Source: CAZAQS01 sp964486825
Lineage (GTDB): Bacteria > Chloroflexota > Anaerolineae > Anaerolineales > UBA4823
Assembly: GCA_964486825.1 (NCBI GenBank)
Contig: CAZAQS010000214.1
Coordinates: forward strand, 1 to 8,203
Length of the DNA: 8,203 bases
Reading direction: 5' to 3'
The position numbers were made by a program, and so were the translations under genes. A model generated the notes under the pieces. That model was not told the origin of the DNA. It was given only the letters and a program-made list of their open reading frames with translations, and searched no databases. Position 1 is the stretch's first letter; each line of letters starts with the position of its first letter. Positions 1-6,085 of this stretch are shown piece after piece.

Positions 1-125
1 GCACAACTATTGGAAATAAATGGGACCAATTCAGGCGCACATCCAGCAGAGCGTGCTCGCCGGCACGAGGATTACGACCGCTATATCCTACGAGAAGTGG
101 TCCCATTTATTTCCAATAGTTGTGC
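1..125. repeat. Perfect 28-bp inverted repeat at the left edge
   Basis: Bases 1-28 are the exact reverse complement of bases 98-125, with 69 bases between the arms. The right arm codes for a conserved part of the esterase (VVPFISNSCA), so it is the native copy. The left arm sits at the very edge of the window and replaces expected esterase sequence. This is the pattern of a fold-back chimera at a contig end, from amplification or assembly. A real hairpin or small inversion cannot be ruled out. Confidence 0.9.
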
Positions 126-579
126 GGGGACGGAGCAGAGGGTCCTCGCTACCGGCTGCTCGATGGGTGGCTACCACGCGGCCAACTTCTTCTTCCGCCA
201 CCCGGACGTCTTCGACGCCATGATCTCGCTCAGTGGTTTGTTCCAGCTACGCATGTTCGTGGGCGATTATATGGACGAGAACGTCTACTTCAATTCCCCC
301 ATCCATTACCTGGAAAACCTGACCGATGCCTGGTACCTCGATCGGTACCGGGAGAGCCGGATTGTAATCTGCGCCGGACAGGGAGCCTGGGAGGAAGATA
401 TGCTGGCGGACGCCTACGCGCTGAAGCGTATTCTAGACGCCAAGGGAGTACTGAACTGGACGGACATTTGGGGCTACGATGTCAATCACGATTGGCCCTG
501 GTGGCAGAAAATGCTGCCGAACGTCTTGACGACCTTTCAGCTTCCGGCTTACTCACCGCCGGCCCGGTCCACTCCTTAA
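1..579 (+). CDS. Esterase family protein (PF00756-like alpha/beta hydrolase), 5' end missing
   Basis: This is the C-terminal part of a serine esterase of the enterochelin-esterase/esterase D-like alpha/beta hydrolase group, probably cytoplasmic; the substrate is not predictable. Counting from the TTG at 10, the nucleophile elbow GCSMGG has its serine at residue 51 (codon 160-162), followed by AANFFFRHPDVFDAMISLSG. The acidic residue probably lies in GQGAWEED (about 124-131). The catalytic histidine is in NHDWPWW (His160), a signature of this family. The frame is open to base 1, so no true start is visible. The TTG lies inside a 28-bp inverted copy of downstream sequence (98-125) and is probably not native; recognisable family sequence begins near residue 10 (AHPAERARRHEDYDRY). 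Members usually run about 230-300 aa. The last 15 or so residues after MLPNVL are not typical. I am confident of the family, not of the ends. Confidence 0.82.
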   Translation, partial: AQLLEINGTNSGAHPAERARRHEDYDRYILREVVPFISNSCAGTEQRVLATGCSMGGYHAANFFFRHPDVFDAMISLSGLFQLRMFVGDYMDENVYFNSPIHYLENLTDAWYLDRYRESRIVICAGQGAWEEDMLADAYALKRILDAKGVLNWTDIWGYDVNHDWPWWQKMLPNVLTTFQLPAYSPPARSTP

Positions 580-936
580 CCCTTACCTGCGGCTTGGGGT
601 TCCCTTTCACTCCACTGATCGAGCCAGCAAACTTCTCAACACGCCCTGCAACCCCCGGTAATAACGCAGAAATTCATGAATTCCTTGTATGTAGAGCATG
701 AACATCCTCAGATAGGATTCCACAGGAAATTGGAAGCCGGATGCTGTCTTGCTTGGGGGTATATACGGGTAAAATACTCCTGCAGGTCAGCTCCTGTTTA
801 GTCACTGAGAGATTTATTATTTGCCTGGCCCAGAAAAGAATCAAAATAAGAATGCCTGTGCTTTTGAGTTACTCTTAAGGACGGATGGAATAAATGGGGC
901 TTTGACGCTGTAGAATTCCTCGAAATCGAAGGTGCA
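580..936. other. Non-coding leader between the esterase and the SLC13 permease genes
   Basis: No credible gene is seen here; the open frames on both strands are shadows of neighbours. It holds a 12-bp perfect palindrome (671-682, AATTCATGAATT). A weak promoter-like pair, TTGCTT (749-754) and TAAAAT (770-775), has a 15-bp spacer, shorter than ideal. Two minimal reading frames precede the permease: AAGGACGG followed by ATG GAA TAA (885-893), then ATG GGG CTT TGA (894-905). The permease Shine-Dalgarno GAAGG is at 928-932, four bases before ATG 937. No terminator-like hairpin is obvious after the esterase stop. Confidence 0.4.
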
Positions 937-2709
937 ATGGACTCACAAATCGCCACCCTGTTAGCCATCCTGGTCGCCGCGCTGGTCCTGTTCTCTTTTG
1001 AGTGGGTCTCGGTCGATATCGTCGCGCTGGGGGTCTTGTTAGCCCTCATCCTGACCGGCTTGCTGCCGCCAGACCAGGCCTTTGCCGGCTTCGGCAGCGA
1101 CACGGTCATCCTGATCCTGGGGCTGTTGATCCTCACGGCAGCCCTGGTGCGCACGGGCGTTGTGGAAATGACCGGGCGCTGGATCATGCAGTATTCCGGC
1201 CACAACCCCAACCGGGCTCTGAACGTCGTCACGGTGGCAGCCGCAACGATGAGCGCTTTTATGAGCAATACTGCCTCGACGGCCTTCTTCTTGCCGATCG
1301 TGATCGGGCTGGCCAGGCGAGCGAAGGTCAACGCTTCGAAGCTGCTCATGCCACTGGCCTTTGCTGCCATCCTGGCCTCCTCGGTAACCTTGATCGCCAC
1401 CTCAACCAATATCGTGGTGAGCGGTTTGATGACCCAATCCGGGATGGAGCCCCTGGGCATGTTCGAGCTTGCGCCGGCCGGGCTGCCGATCGTTGTCATC
1501 GGGATTATCTATATGCTGGTGATCGGCCGCAGGATGATCCCCGACCGGAGCGACCCGGAAGAGCTCACCGAGGAGTTCGACCTGAGCCCGTATTTGAGCG
1601 AGGTCATGGTCCTGCCAGACTCCCCCCTGGTGGGAAAGAGCCTGGCGGAGTCCGGGCTGGGTCGCGACCTGGACCTGACCGTGCTGCGCCTTGAGCGCGG
1701 GCGGAACGCTGTCATGGCGCCCAATGCTCAAATCCAGCTGGAGGCAGAGGACGAGTTGCTGGTGCAGGGCGGTCGCGAGAACATCCTTAAGGTGATGAAC
1801 ACTGCCGGGCTGAAGCTGAAAGCGGAGGTCAAATTTTCCGAAGCAGACTTTTTGGCCAACAATACCGGCTTGTTCGAGGTGATCCTGCTGCCGCGCTCTC
1901 CGCTGATCGGTCGGAACCTGAAGCGTTTGCAATTCCGCGAGAAATATGGCCTGCAAGTGCTGGCGGTCAACCGCCTGGGCGAGACGATCCACAGCAAGAT
2001 CAGCCAGCTGATCTTGAAAATGGGTGATGTCCTGCTTATCCAGGGCGACCCGCGCCAGATCTCGGCCATGGAGGGGCGCCTGTTCAGGGTGCTCGGGACG
2101 GTCGAGACCAACGCGGCCAACACGCGCATGGCTCCTGTGGCGATCGCGATCTTCATTGGCGCGCTGGCGGCGGCGACATTCAACCTGATGAGCCTGCCGG
2201 TGGCTATGCTGCTGGGGGCGCTGCTGGTTTTCCTGACGCGTTGCATCACCCCGGAGGAAGCCTACCGGGAGGTGGAGTGGAAGATCCTGATCCTGATCGG
2301 GAGCATGCTGGCGCTGGGCGTAGCCATGGAGAACAGCGGCACAGCCCAATACCTGGCCAACTTGATCGTAGCCACCCTGGGGGAGGCCCACCCGCTCTGG
2401 ATGTTGTCGGCCTTCTTCGCCTTGACGGTCCTGCTGACGCAGCCCATGTCGAACCAGGCCGCGGCGGTGGTAGTGGTGCCGGTGGCCATCCAGACCGCCT
2501 TACTGCTGGGGTTGAACCCGCGCACCTTCGCCATCATGATCGCCGTGGCCGCCAGTACTTCCTTCATCACCCCCCTGGAGCCCTCCTGCCTGATGGTCTA
2601 CGGGCCGGGGCGCTATAAGTTCATCGACTTCATCAAAGTTGGCTCGTTGCTGACTGTGATCATCTACGGGATCGCCATCCTGATCGTGCCGAGGGTCTGG
2701 CCGATGTAG
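937..2709 (+). CDS. SLC13-family permease with two TrkA-C (RCK_C) domains
   Basis: A 590-aa inner-membrane transporter of the divalent anion/Na+ symporter superfamily (SLC13/CitMHS/ArsB-like, the group often annotated as SLC13 family permease). Residues 1-200 form the first membrane block and carry the SNT motif (110-112, MSNTASTAFFLP) and ATSTN (154-158). Residues about 217-291 and 305-389 are two cytoplasmic TrkA-C domains, each starting with a (D/R)SPLxG motif and ending in a D-LL-QG motif. Residues about 398-590 form the second block with MSNQAAAVVVVP (504-515) and the family-typical end TPLEPSCLMVYGPGRYKF. Family members move sulfate, dicarboxylates or similar anions; TrkA-C domains probably sense a ligand. 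In place of a second SNT it has SNQ (505-507), so the substrate is uncertain. ATG 937 has GAAGG four bases upstream. Length and domain order are normal, and the gene appears intact and monocistronic. Confidence 0.92.
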   Translation: MDSQIATLLAILVAALVLFSFEWVSVDIVALGVLLALILTGLLPPDQAFAGFGSDTVILILGLLILTAALVRTGVVEMTGRWIMQYSGHNPNRALNVVTVAAATMSAFMSNTASTAFFLPIVIGLARRAKVNASKLLMPLAFAAILASSVTLIATSTNIVVSGLMTQSGMEPLGMFELAPAGLPIVVIGIIYMLVIGRRMIPDRSDPEELTEEFDLSPYLSEVMVLPDSPLVGKSLAESGLGRDLDLTVLRLERGRNAVMAPNAQIQLEAEDELLVQGGRENILKVMNTAGLKLKAEVKFSEADFLANNTGLFEVILLPRSPLIGRNLKRLQFREKYGLQVLAVNRLGETIHSKISQLILKMGDVLLIQGDPRQISAMEGRLFRVLGTVETNAANTRMAPVAIAIFIGALAAATFNLMSLPVAMLLGALLVFLTRCITPEEAYREVEWKILILIGSMLALGVAMENSGTAQYLANLIVATLGEAHPLWMLSAFFALTVLLTQPMSNQAAAVVVVPVAIQTALLLGLNPRTFAIMIAVAASTSFITPLEPSCLMVYGPGRYKFIDFIKVGSLLTVIIYGIAILIVPRVWPM

Positions 2710-2720
2710 GAAAAGCGCAG

Positions 2721-2749
2721 TCACGTATTTCACGAATTATCACGGATAT
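2721..2749. repeat. Three degenerate TCACGNAT units in tandem
   Basis: TCACGTATT (2721), TCACGAATTA (2730) and TCACGGATAT (2740) follow each other with a 9-10 base period just after the permease stop. Similar CACGAATTACACGGATT-like strings occur as intergenic repeats in other bacteria; whether this is such a dispersed element cannot be told from one copy. Confidence 0.45.
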
Positions 2750-2763
2750 TCGATGGTAGACCT

Positions 2764-2794
2764 GACATGACAGGTTTTCGGAACCTGTCATGTC
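2764..2794. terminator. 13-bp perfect hairpin between convergent genes
   Basis: Arms 2764-2776 (GACATGACAGGTT) and 2782-2794 pair perfectly around the 5-base loop TTCGG. It lies between the permease stop (2709, + strand) and the CPBP remnant stop (2823, - strand), where a bidirectional terminator is expected. Neither side is followed by a clear T-run (TTAGTAAGTC on the + side), so it may be a weak terminator or a REP-like dispersed palindrome. Confidence 0.55.
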
Positions 2795-2822
2795 TTAGTA
2801 AGTCAGTTTGCCTCTAGATGAT

Positions 2823-3032
2823 TTAGTACGCAACCGCCAAAAACAAAGGCGCCAGGGACATATTGATCAGCACATGGATGATGGCAAAGTAGGGCAGTGA
2901 GCGCGGCCGCCAGTTAAGGACGATGCCGATCAAAAAGGCGAAAGGGATATACATTCGAGGTTCCTTTTCAGGCGACAGGATTAAGAGCAAAAAAGAGCAC
3001 GGGTCGAGTTTCAACAGTCCGCTCCGCGCCAT
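2823..3032 (-). pseudogene. C-terminal remnant of a CPBP-family intramembrane protease
   Basis: The last 43 residues of this 69-aa frame, from ATG 2952-2954, read as the end of a CPBP (CAAX protease/bacteriocin-processing) membrane protein. They show a hydrophobic helix FAFLIGIVLNW, a basic turn RPRSLPYF, then AIIHVLINM, matching the family's C-terminal H-x3-N motif (His and Asn spaced as in the second active-site helix). The EExxxR and FxxxH motifs of a whole protease, about 200-300 aa in total, are missing, because the aminotransferase gene ends only 35 bases upstream. Residues 1-26 show no clear family match. AAGGA at 2962-2966 sits seven bases before the internal ATG, so a 43-aa membrane peptide could be translated. 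It is most likely a decayed remnant left by a deletion. A genuine small membrane protein is the alternative. Confidence 0.5.
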
Positions 3033-3067
3033 GTCAAGCGGGAGAACTAAAGAGTTGAGGGATCGAA

Positions 3068-4465
3068 TTAACCTAACAGCCCTTCACAGAACTTCAAGAA
3101 AGCCTGCACGTCGTTGTAGTTCGTGACCATGCCCACGGAGATGCGCACCGCGCCCGTGGATTTGCCATCGATGCATAGACGGAAATCATCGAGCGTCAGC
3201 CGTTCGGCATGGTCCGGGCTGGTAAAGCAGACATCCAGCTCCACGCGCGAGATACCCAGGGCCACTTCGCCGGCGCCAGGGTTACAAAAACAGCCCGTGC
3301 GCAAAGAGATCTTATGCTGGTTGGCCAGCTCTTCGATCGAGCGGTGGTCGATGGTATTTCCATGCCTGTCGTAGAAGTTGACCGTGACCGCCCCGCCGCG
3401 CGCCTGGGTGTCGGTGGGCCCGTAAACGTTGACCAGCTTCACACCCGTGCTGTGTTTCATGGCAGTCAGGTTCTCGAGCAGCCAACCGGTCAGGGACAGG
3501 ACGCGTCGCTTGATCAAGTGCATGCCGATCGATTCGAGATGGCGCAACCCGATCTCGACGGCGGGGATGTCGAGGTAGTCGACCGTGCCGTCCTCGAAGG
3601 CCGCGTGCCCTTCCGCCAGGTAATACTTGTCGCCTTGTACCGAGGCAACCGTGATGGTCCCGCCCGCGAACCAGGGACGCTGAAGCTTGTGGAGCCTGTC
3701 CCGCCGGGCGATCAGCGCGCCCAGGCCGGTGGGGTATCCGAACATCTTGTAAAAAGAGAGCGGGACGAAGTCCGGCTTGTAGCGGGACAGGTCGAGCTGG
3801 CTGGTTGGCGTGAAGGCAGCCGCGTCCAGGAGCACATCCCAGCCTTTTTCGTGGGCTCTCTCGATCCAATCCAGGGGGTGTTGCACGGAGGAGAAGTTCG
3901 ACTGGGCGGGGTAGGCAAACAGGTTGTTTCCATCCTGACCGGCTCGCTCCAGGGCAGAGTCGAGCTGGTCTTCCATCACGCGCAGGTCAGGCAGTGCCAG
4001 CGGTATGTAGGTTACAGGTGAACCATGAGCGTGAGCGAATTCCCGGATCCCGTTAACGGAGTTGTGGTTATCGAAGGTCAGCAGGTAATGGCCGTGCTGC
4101 GAAAAAGGGTAGCTCTCACCAACCAGCTTGAGTGCGCCGCTGGCGTTGGGAGTGAAGACCACGTCGTATTCTTCGGGTGGGGCTTTAAAGAATTTCAGCA
4201 CATAGGCGCGCGCCCGCTCGATCAGCTCGGTGGCTGCCATGGAGGTTGGGTTGGAGGAGTGCGGATTGCCGAAAACCCCGCCCAACAAAAGCGACTGGTG
4301 TTTGATGACCTGCGAGTCGGCGTACAGCCCACCTCCTGTATAATCCAGGTAGACCTGTCCGGTGCGGTCGATCCGGCTGTAGTCGCTGGCGCGCAGCTCA
4401 TCGATGCAGGAGGTTGTCTCGTAATCGGGGTATCTGGTAATGAAATCGGTGTAGGAATCATCCAT
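3068..4465 (-). CDS. Class V aminotransferase-fold PLP enzyme, MOCOS/NifS-like (putative cysteine desulfurase)
   Basis: A 465-aa cytoplasmic PLP enzyme. The N-terminal YLDYTGGGLYADS (39-51) and GNPHSSNPTS (66-75) resemble the sulfurase domain of molybdenum-cofactor sulfurase (MOCOS). His134 in DNHNSVNGIR should stack on PLP, Asp214 (LLDAAAF) should hold the pyridine nitrogen, and Lys240 (LSFYKMFGYPTG) is the Schiff-base lysine. RTGCFCNPGAG (389-399) carries Cys392 and Cys394, the equivalent of the persulfide-forming CxC of MOCOS. It could remove sulfur from cysteine to make a protein persulfide, but the acceptor is unknown. No MOSC domain is fused and no molybdopterin or Fe-S genes are nearby, so the link to Mo cofactor is only by resemblance. 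ATG 4463-4465 has only a weak A-rich ribosome site (AAAAG). A divergent regulatory gap precedes it. Confidence 0.85.
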   Translation of the reverse strand: MDDSYTDFITRYPDYETTSCIDELRASDYSRIDRTGQVYLDYTGGGLYADSQVIKHQSLLLGGVFGNPHSSNPTSMAATELIERARAYVLKFFKAPPEEYDVVFTPNASGALKLVGESYPFSQHGHYLLTFDNHNSVNGIREFAHAHGSPVTYIPLALPDLRVMEDQLDSALERAGQDGNNLFAYPAQSNFSSVQHPLDWIERAHEKGWDVLLDAAAFTPTSQLDLSRYKPDFVPLSFYKMFGYPTGLGALIARRDRLHKLQRPWFAGGTITVASVQGDKYYLAEGHAAFEDGTVDYLDIPAVEIGLRHLESIGMHLIKRRVLSLTGWLLENLTAMKHSTGVKLVNVYGPTDTQARGGAVTVNFYDRHGNTIDHRSIEELANQHKISLRTGCFCNPGAGEVALGISRVELDVCFTSPDHAERLTLDDFRLCIDGKSTGAVRISVGMVTNYNDVQAFLKFCEGLLG

Positions 4466-4509
4466 CTTTTAATCTTTGCCCATCGATATAAACCTGCGGA
4501 TAGGTTATC

Positions 4510-4524
4510 TTCTTCAGTGAAGAA
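4510..4524. promoter_or_regulatory. 15-bp palindrome, candidate operator
   Basis: TTCTTCA-G-TGAAGAA is a perfect palindrome with 7-bp arms (4510-4516 and 4518-4524). It lies in the 102-bp gap between divergent genes and just downstream of the extended -10 of the aminotransferase promoter, at the expected transcription start. That position suits a repressor site. The binding protein is unknown. Confidence 0.4.
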
Positions 4525-4528
4525 ATAA

Positions 4529-4537
4529 ATTATAGCA
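4529..4537 (-). promoter_or_regulatory. Extended -10 promoter for the aminotransferase gene
   Basis: Read on the minus strand this is TGCTATAAT, a perfect extended -10 (TGn plus TATAAT). No good -35 is seen at 16-18 bp, which extended -10 promoters can do without. The predicted start is near 4522, giving a leader of about 57 bases before ATG 4465. Confidence 0.55.
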
Positions 4538-4567
4538 TGGTGTACAAGGACAACCCTGGGAGCAATT

Positions 4568-4755
4568 ATGACTGAGATTCGTAATGCCACACAACAAGAT
4601 ATACCCGCCATCCTGACCCTGATCCGAGAGCTGGCTGAGACCGGCGGGGAAACAAGTCCAATTCATGAAGCCTACGTTGAAGAATACCTTGCTTCCCATG
4701 ACAGTAATTTGCTGTTAGCGGATGATGGGAGTGGCGTGGTCGGCCTAGTCGTTAT
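4568..4755 (+). pseudogene. N-terminal stub of a GNAT-family N-acetyltransferase
   Basis: From ATG 4568, with GGGAG at 4558-4562 five bases upstream, the frame reads MTEIRNATQQDIPAILTLIR and on to SNLLLADDGSGVVGLV (to about residue 62). This is the alpha1-alpha2 and beta2-beta3 start of a GNAT acetyltransferase, which transfers acetyl from acetyl-CoA to an amine. The rest of the domain, including the Q/RxxGxG/A acetyl-CoA loop, is absent, leaving about 60 of roughly 150 residues. The same frame stays open to 5008, but beyond about 4755 it only reads antisense through the WYL regulator and has no GNAT character. The break falls exactly at the 3' end of the WYL gene, so the two were probably joined by a deletion or rearrangement. 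It is likely non-functional. Confidence 0.65.
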
Positions 4756-5701
4756 TCTCGGCAATCTGCAAGGCTCGGGCTGCAATCTCGCGCAACTCCT
4801 GTCGCAGCTCATCGGGCTTGAGCACCACGACCGGAAAATCGAAGCGGATCAACCTCTCCGCCGTCCACTGCAAGCGGTCCGTAGCCCGCCGGAAGATAAC
4901 CCCCTCCGGCGTCTCTTCCAGTATCCCATCATCTGGCGAGATGAATCTCCCGGCGTTTTCCAGCGTGGTCTTCAACAGGACCTCCACCTGGTAGGAGCCG
5001 GGCGTTGAGGCAATGGACTCAAGGACATGCGCCAGGGGGTCAAAATCAGCCGGGCGTTCAAATGACCCACCCGTGGGTTCAAGAGCCAGAATCCGGTCAA
5101 GACGAAAGGTCCGCAAGTCCTCGCGCAGGTGGCAGTATCCGGAGGCGTACCAGTAGCCTTCGTTCAGTACGATCCCATACGGGTCGAACTTGCGTTTTGT
5201 CTGCTCACCTTTCCAGGCCCGGTAGCTCAGATGGACGGTTTGGCCTTGTAAAGTCGCCGAGCTTAGCGCGGCTACGTAGTCATTTTGGGATTGAGGCGGG
5301 AGAGGCAGGATCCTCAACGTGACCGCTTCTTTCAGGGCCCGGACCTGGTGGTGCAGATTATCCGGCAGCACTCGCTCGGTCTTCGCCAGCGCCCCTTCCA
5401 CGGCCGCCATGTCCACCGGAAAACCGTAGGCCCGGATGGCCATTAAACCCAGCGTGACGGCGATCGCCTCCGCGTCTGTGAACATTAGCGGGGGGAGCTT
5501 GTAGCCCCGCATCAGCTGGTAAGCGCCGTAAGGGCCGCGCTCGGCCTCGATCGGGATACCCATGTCTTGCAGCATGACGATATAGCGCCGGATCGAGCGC
5601 GCATCCACCTCCAGCCTCCGGGCCAGCTCGGCGCCGCTCATTTGCTTATAGGACTGCAACAGCTCCAAAACCGTCAGCAAACGGGTGGACGGAGAATACA
5701 T
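4745..5701 (-). CDS. YafY/PafC-type transcriptional regulator: HTH plus WYL domain
   Basis: A 318-aa DNA-binding regulator. Residues about 4-60 form a DeoR-like helix-turn-helix (STRLLTVLELLQSYKQMSGA, then ELARRLEVDARSIRRYIVML) followed by the wing GIPIEAERGPYGAYQL. Residues about 138-212 are the WYL domain, with WYA at 184-186 in place of the WYL tripeptide and the conserved TFRLDRI (198-204). The C-terminal WCX region follows, to about residue 310. WYL domains bind nucleic-acid-type or nucleotide effectors and many such regulators control their own gene. ATG 5699-5701 is preferred: AGGAGG (5711-5716) lies nine bases upstream, while the upstream TTG at 5707 is only three bases from it. The TAG stop falls at the junction with the GNAT stub on the other strand, so the last residues (AENND) may not be ancestral. 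Length is normal. Confidence 0.9.
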   Translation of the reverse strand: MYSPSTRLLTVLELLQSYKQMSGAELARRLEVDARSIRRYIVMLQDMGIPIEAERGPYGAYQLMRGYKLPPLMFTDAEAIAVTLGLMAIRAYGFPVDMAAVEGALAKTERVLPDNLHHQVRALKEAVTLRILPLPPQSQNDYVAALSSATLQGQTVHLSYRAWKGEQTKRKFDPYGIVLNEGYWYASGYCHLREDLRTFRLDRILALEPTGGSFERPADFDPLAHVLESIASTPGSYQVEVLLKTTLENAGRFISPDDGILEETPEGVIFRRATDRLQWTAERLIRFDFPVVVLKPDELRQELREIAARALQIAENND

Positions 5702-5720
5702 TGGCAAATTCCTCCTAGAA

Positions 5721-5739
5721 TAGGACTAATTCTGTCCTA
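5721..5739. promoter_or_regulatory. Inverted repeat TAGGAC-N7-GTCCTA, candidate WYL autoregulatory operator
   Basis: Arms 5721-5726 and 5734-5739 are perfect 6-bp inverted repeats with a 7-bp spacer, centres 13 bp apart. The site starts four or so bases after the predicted transcription start of the WYL gene, and also lies upstream of the divergent 67-aa gene. A dimeric HTH regulator bound here would block transcription. Autoregulation is inference from position. Confidence 0.5.
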
Positions 5740-5749
5740 AACCGGATCT

Positions 5750-5755
5750 ATTATA
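5750..5755 (-). promoter_or_regulatory. -10 box (TATAAT) of the WYL regulator gene
   Basis: On the minus strand this is a perfect TATAAT. The best -35-like string 16 bases upstream is CTGTCT, which is weak, so the promoter may need help or be low in activity. The predicted start near 5743 leaves a leader of about 41 bases with AGGAGG at 5711-5716. Confidence 0.5.
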
Positions 5756-5794
5756 CCCATATCGACGGTAAAGACAGTGTATGGAGGTTAATAA

Positions 5795-5998
5795 ATGTCA
5801 GCCAAACTAGAACAAATCAATATGGGTGGATCCATTTTAGACGGGATTCGAGATCAGATCAAGCGCATCCCGAGTCGCTTCCAAGAATTCATGCAGGCCA
5901 ACCCCCGGCACCAGGAGACAAGGACCCAGGGCGGACGGTACATAGCCTGGGATTACCCGGAAGCGCCATTCCACGATTTAAAGGTGAAGATGAAATAG
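5795..5998 (+). CDS. Small protein of unknown function (67 aa), divergent from the WYL regulator
   Basis: I do not recognise this protein. It begins MSAKLEQINMGGSILDGIRD and continues QIKRIPSRFQEFMQANPRHQ, then ends with a basic, Trp/Tyr-containing tail (YIAWDYPEAPFHDLKVKMK). Residues 12-34 could form an amphipathic helix; there is no signal peptide, membrane segment or cysteine. ATG 5795 has a good GGAGG at 5783-5787, seven bases upstream, which favours a real gene. It diverges from the WYL regulator over a 93-bp gap that holds the candidate operator, so it may be a target of that regulator. No convincing + strand promoter is visible. It ends 12 bases before a strong hairpin. It could also be a leftover of a longer gene. 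Confidence 0.55.
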   Translation: MSAKLEQINMGGSILDGIRDQIKRIPSRFQEFMQANPRHQETRTQGGRYIAWDYPEAPFHDLKVKMK

Positions 5999-6010
5999 AA
6001 AGAAAATATC

Positions 6011-6059
6011 CCTCCTGGCCCTTCCTGTACGGTATATCTGTATAGAAAGGGCCAGGAGG
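6011..6059 (-). terminator. 20-bp hairpin terminator between convergent genes
   Basis: Arms 6011-6030 and 6040-6059 form a 20-bp stem with one mismatch and one G-U pair; the outer 13 bp (CCTCCTGGCCCTT) are perfect. The loop is 9 bases. On the minus strand the stem is followed by a T-rich run (GATATTTTCTTTCTATTTC), so it fits a rho-independent terminator for the membrane protein gene ending at 6086. On the + strand no T-run follows, though it may still act on the 67-aa gene. Confidence 0.75.
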
Positions 6060-6085
6060 TAGAAATGACGATATATGGAATGAGC

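Noticed and set aside
885..905. Two minimal frames (ATG GAA TAA and ATG GGG CTT TGA) before the permease
   Set aside because: Too short to support as a leader-peptide control element; noted only in the leader description.
798..1499. 233-codon minus strand frame upstream of and inside the permease
   Set aside because: Low-complexity Ser/Thr/Ala translation, antisense to the first membrane block, and no ribosome site.
1402..2391. 329-codon minus strand frame
   Set aside because: It is antisense to the SLC13 permease, with a His/Gln-rich translation typical of shadow frames in GC-rich genes.
3209..4021. 270-codon + strand frame
   Set aside because: Antisense to the PLP enzyme, whose catalytic motifs are all in place on the other strand.
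4756..5008. Continuation of the GNAT frame into the WYL gene
   Set aside because: These residues are antisense WYL sequence without GNAT motifs; the frame stays open by chance.
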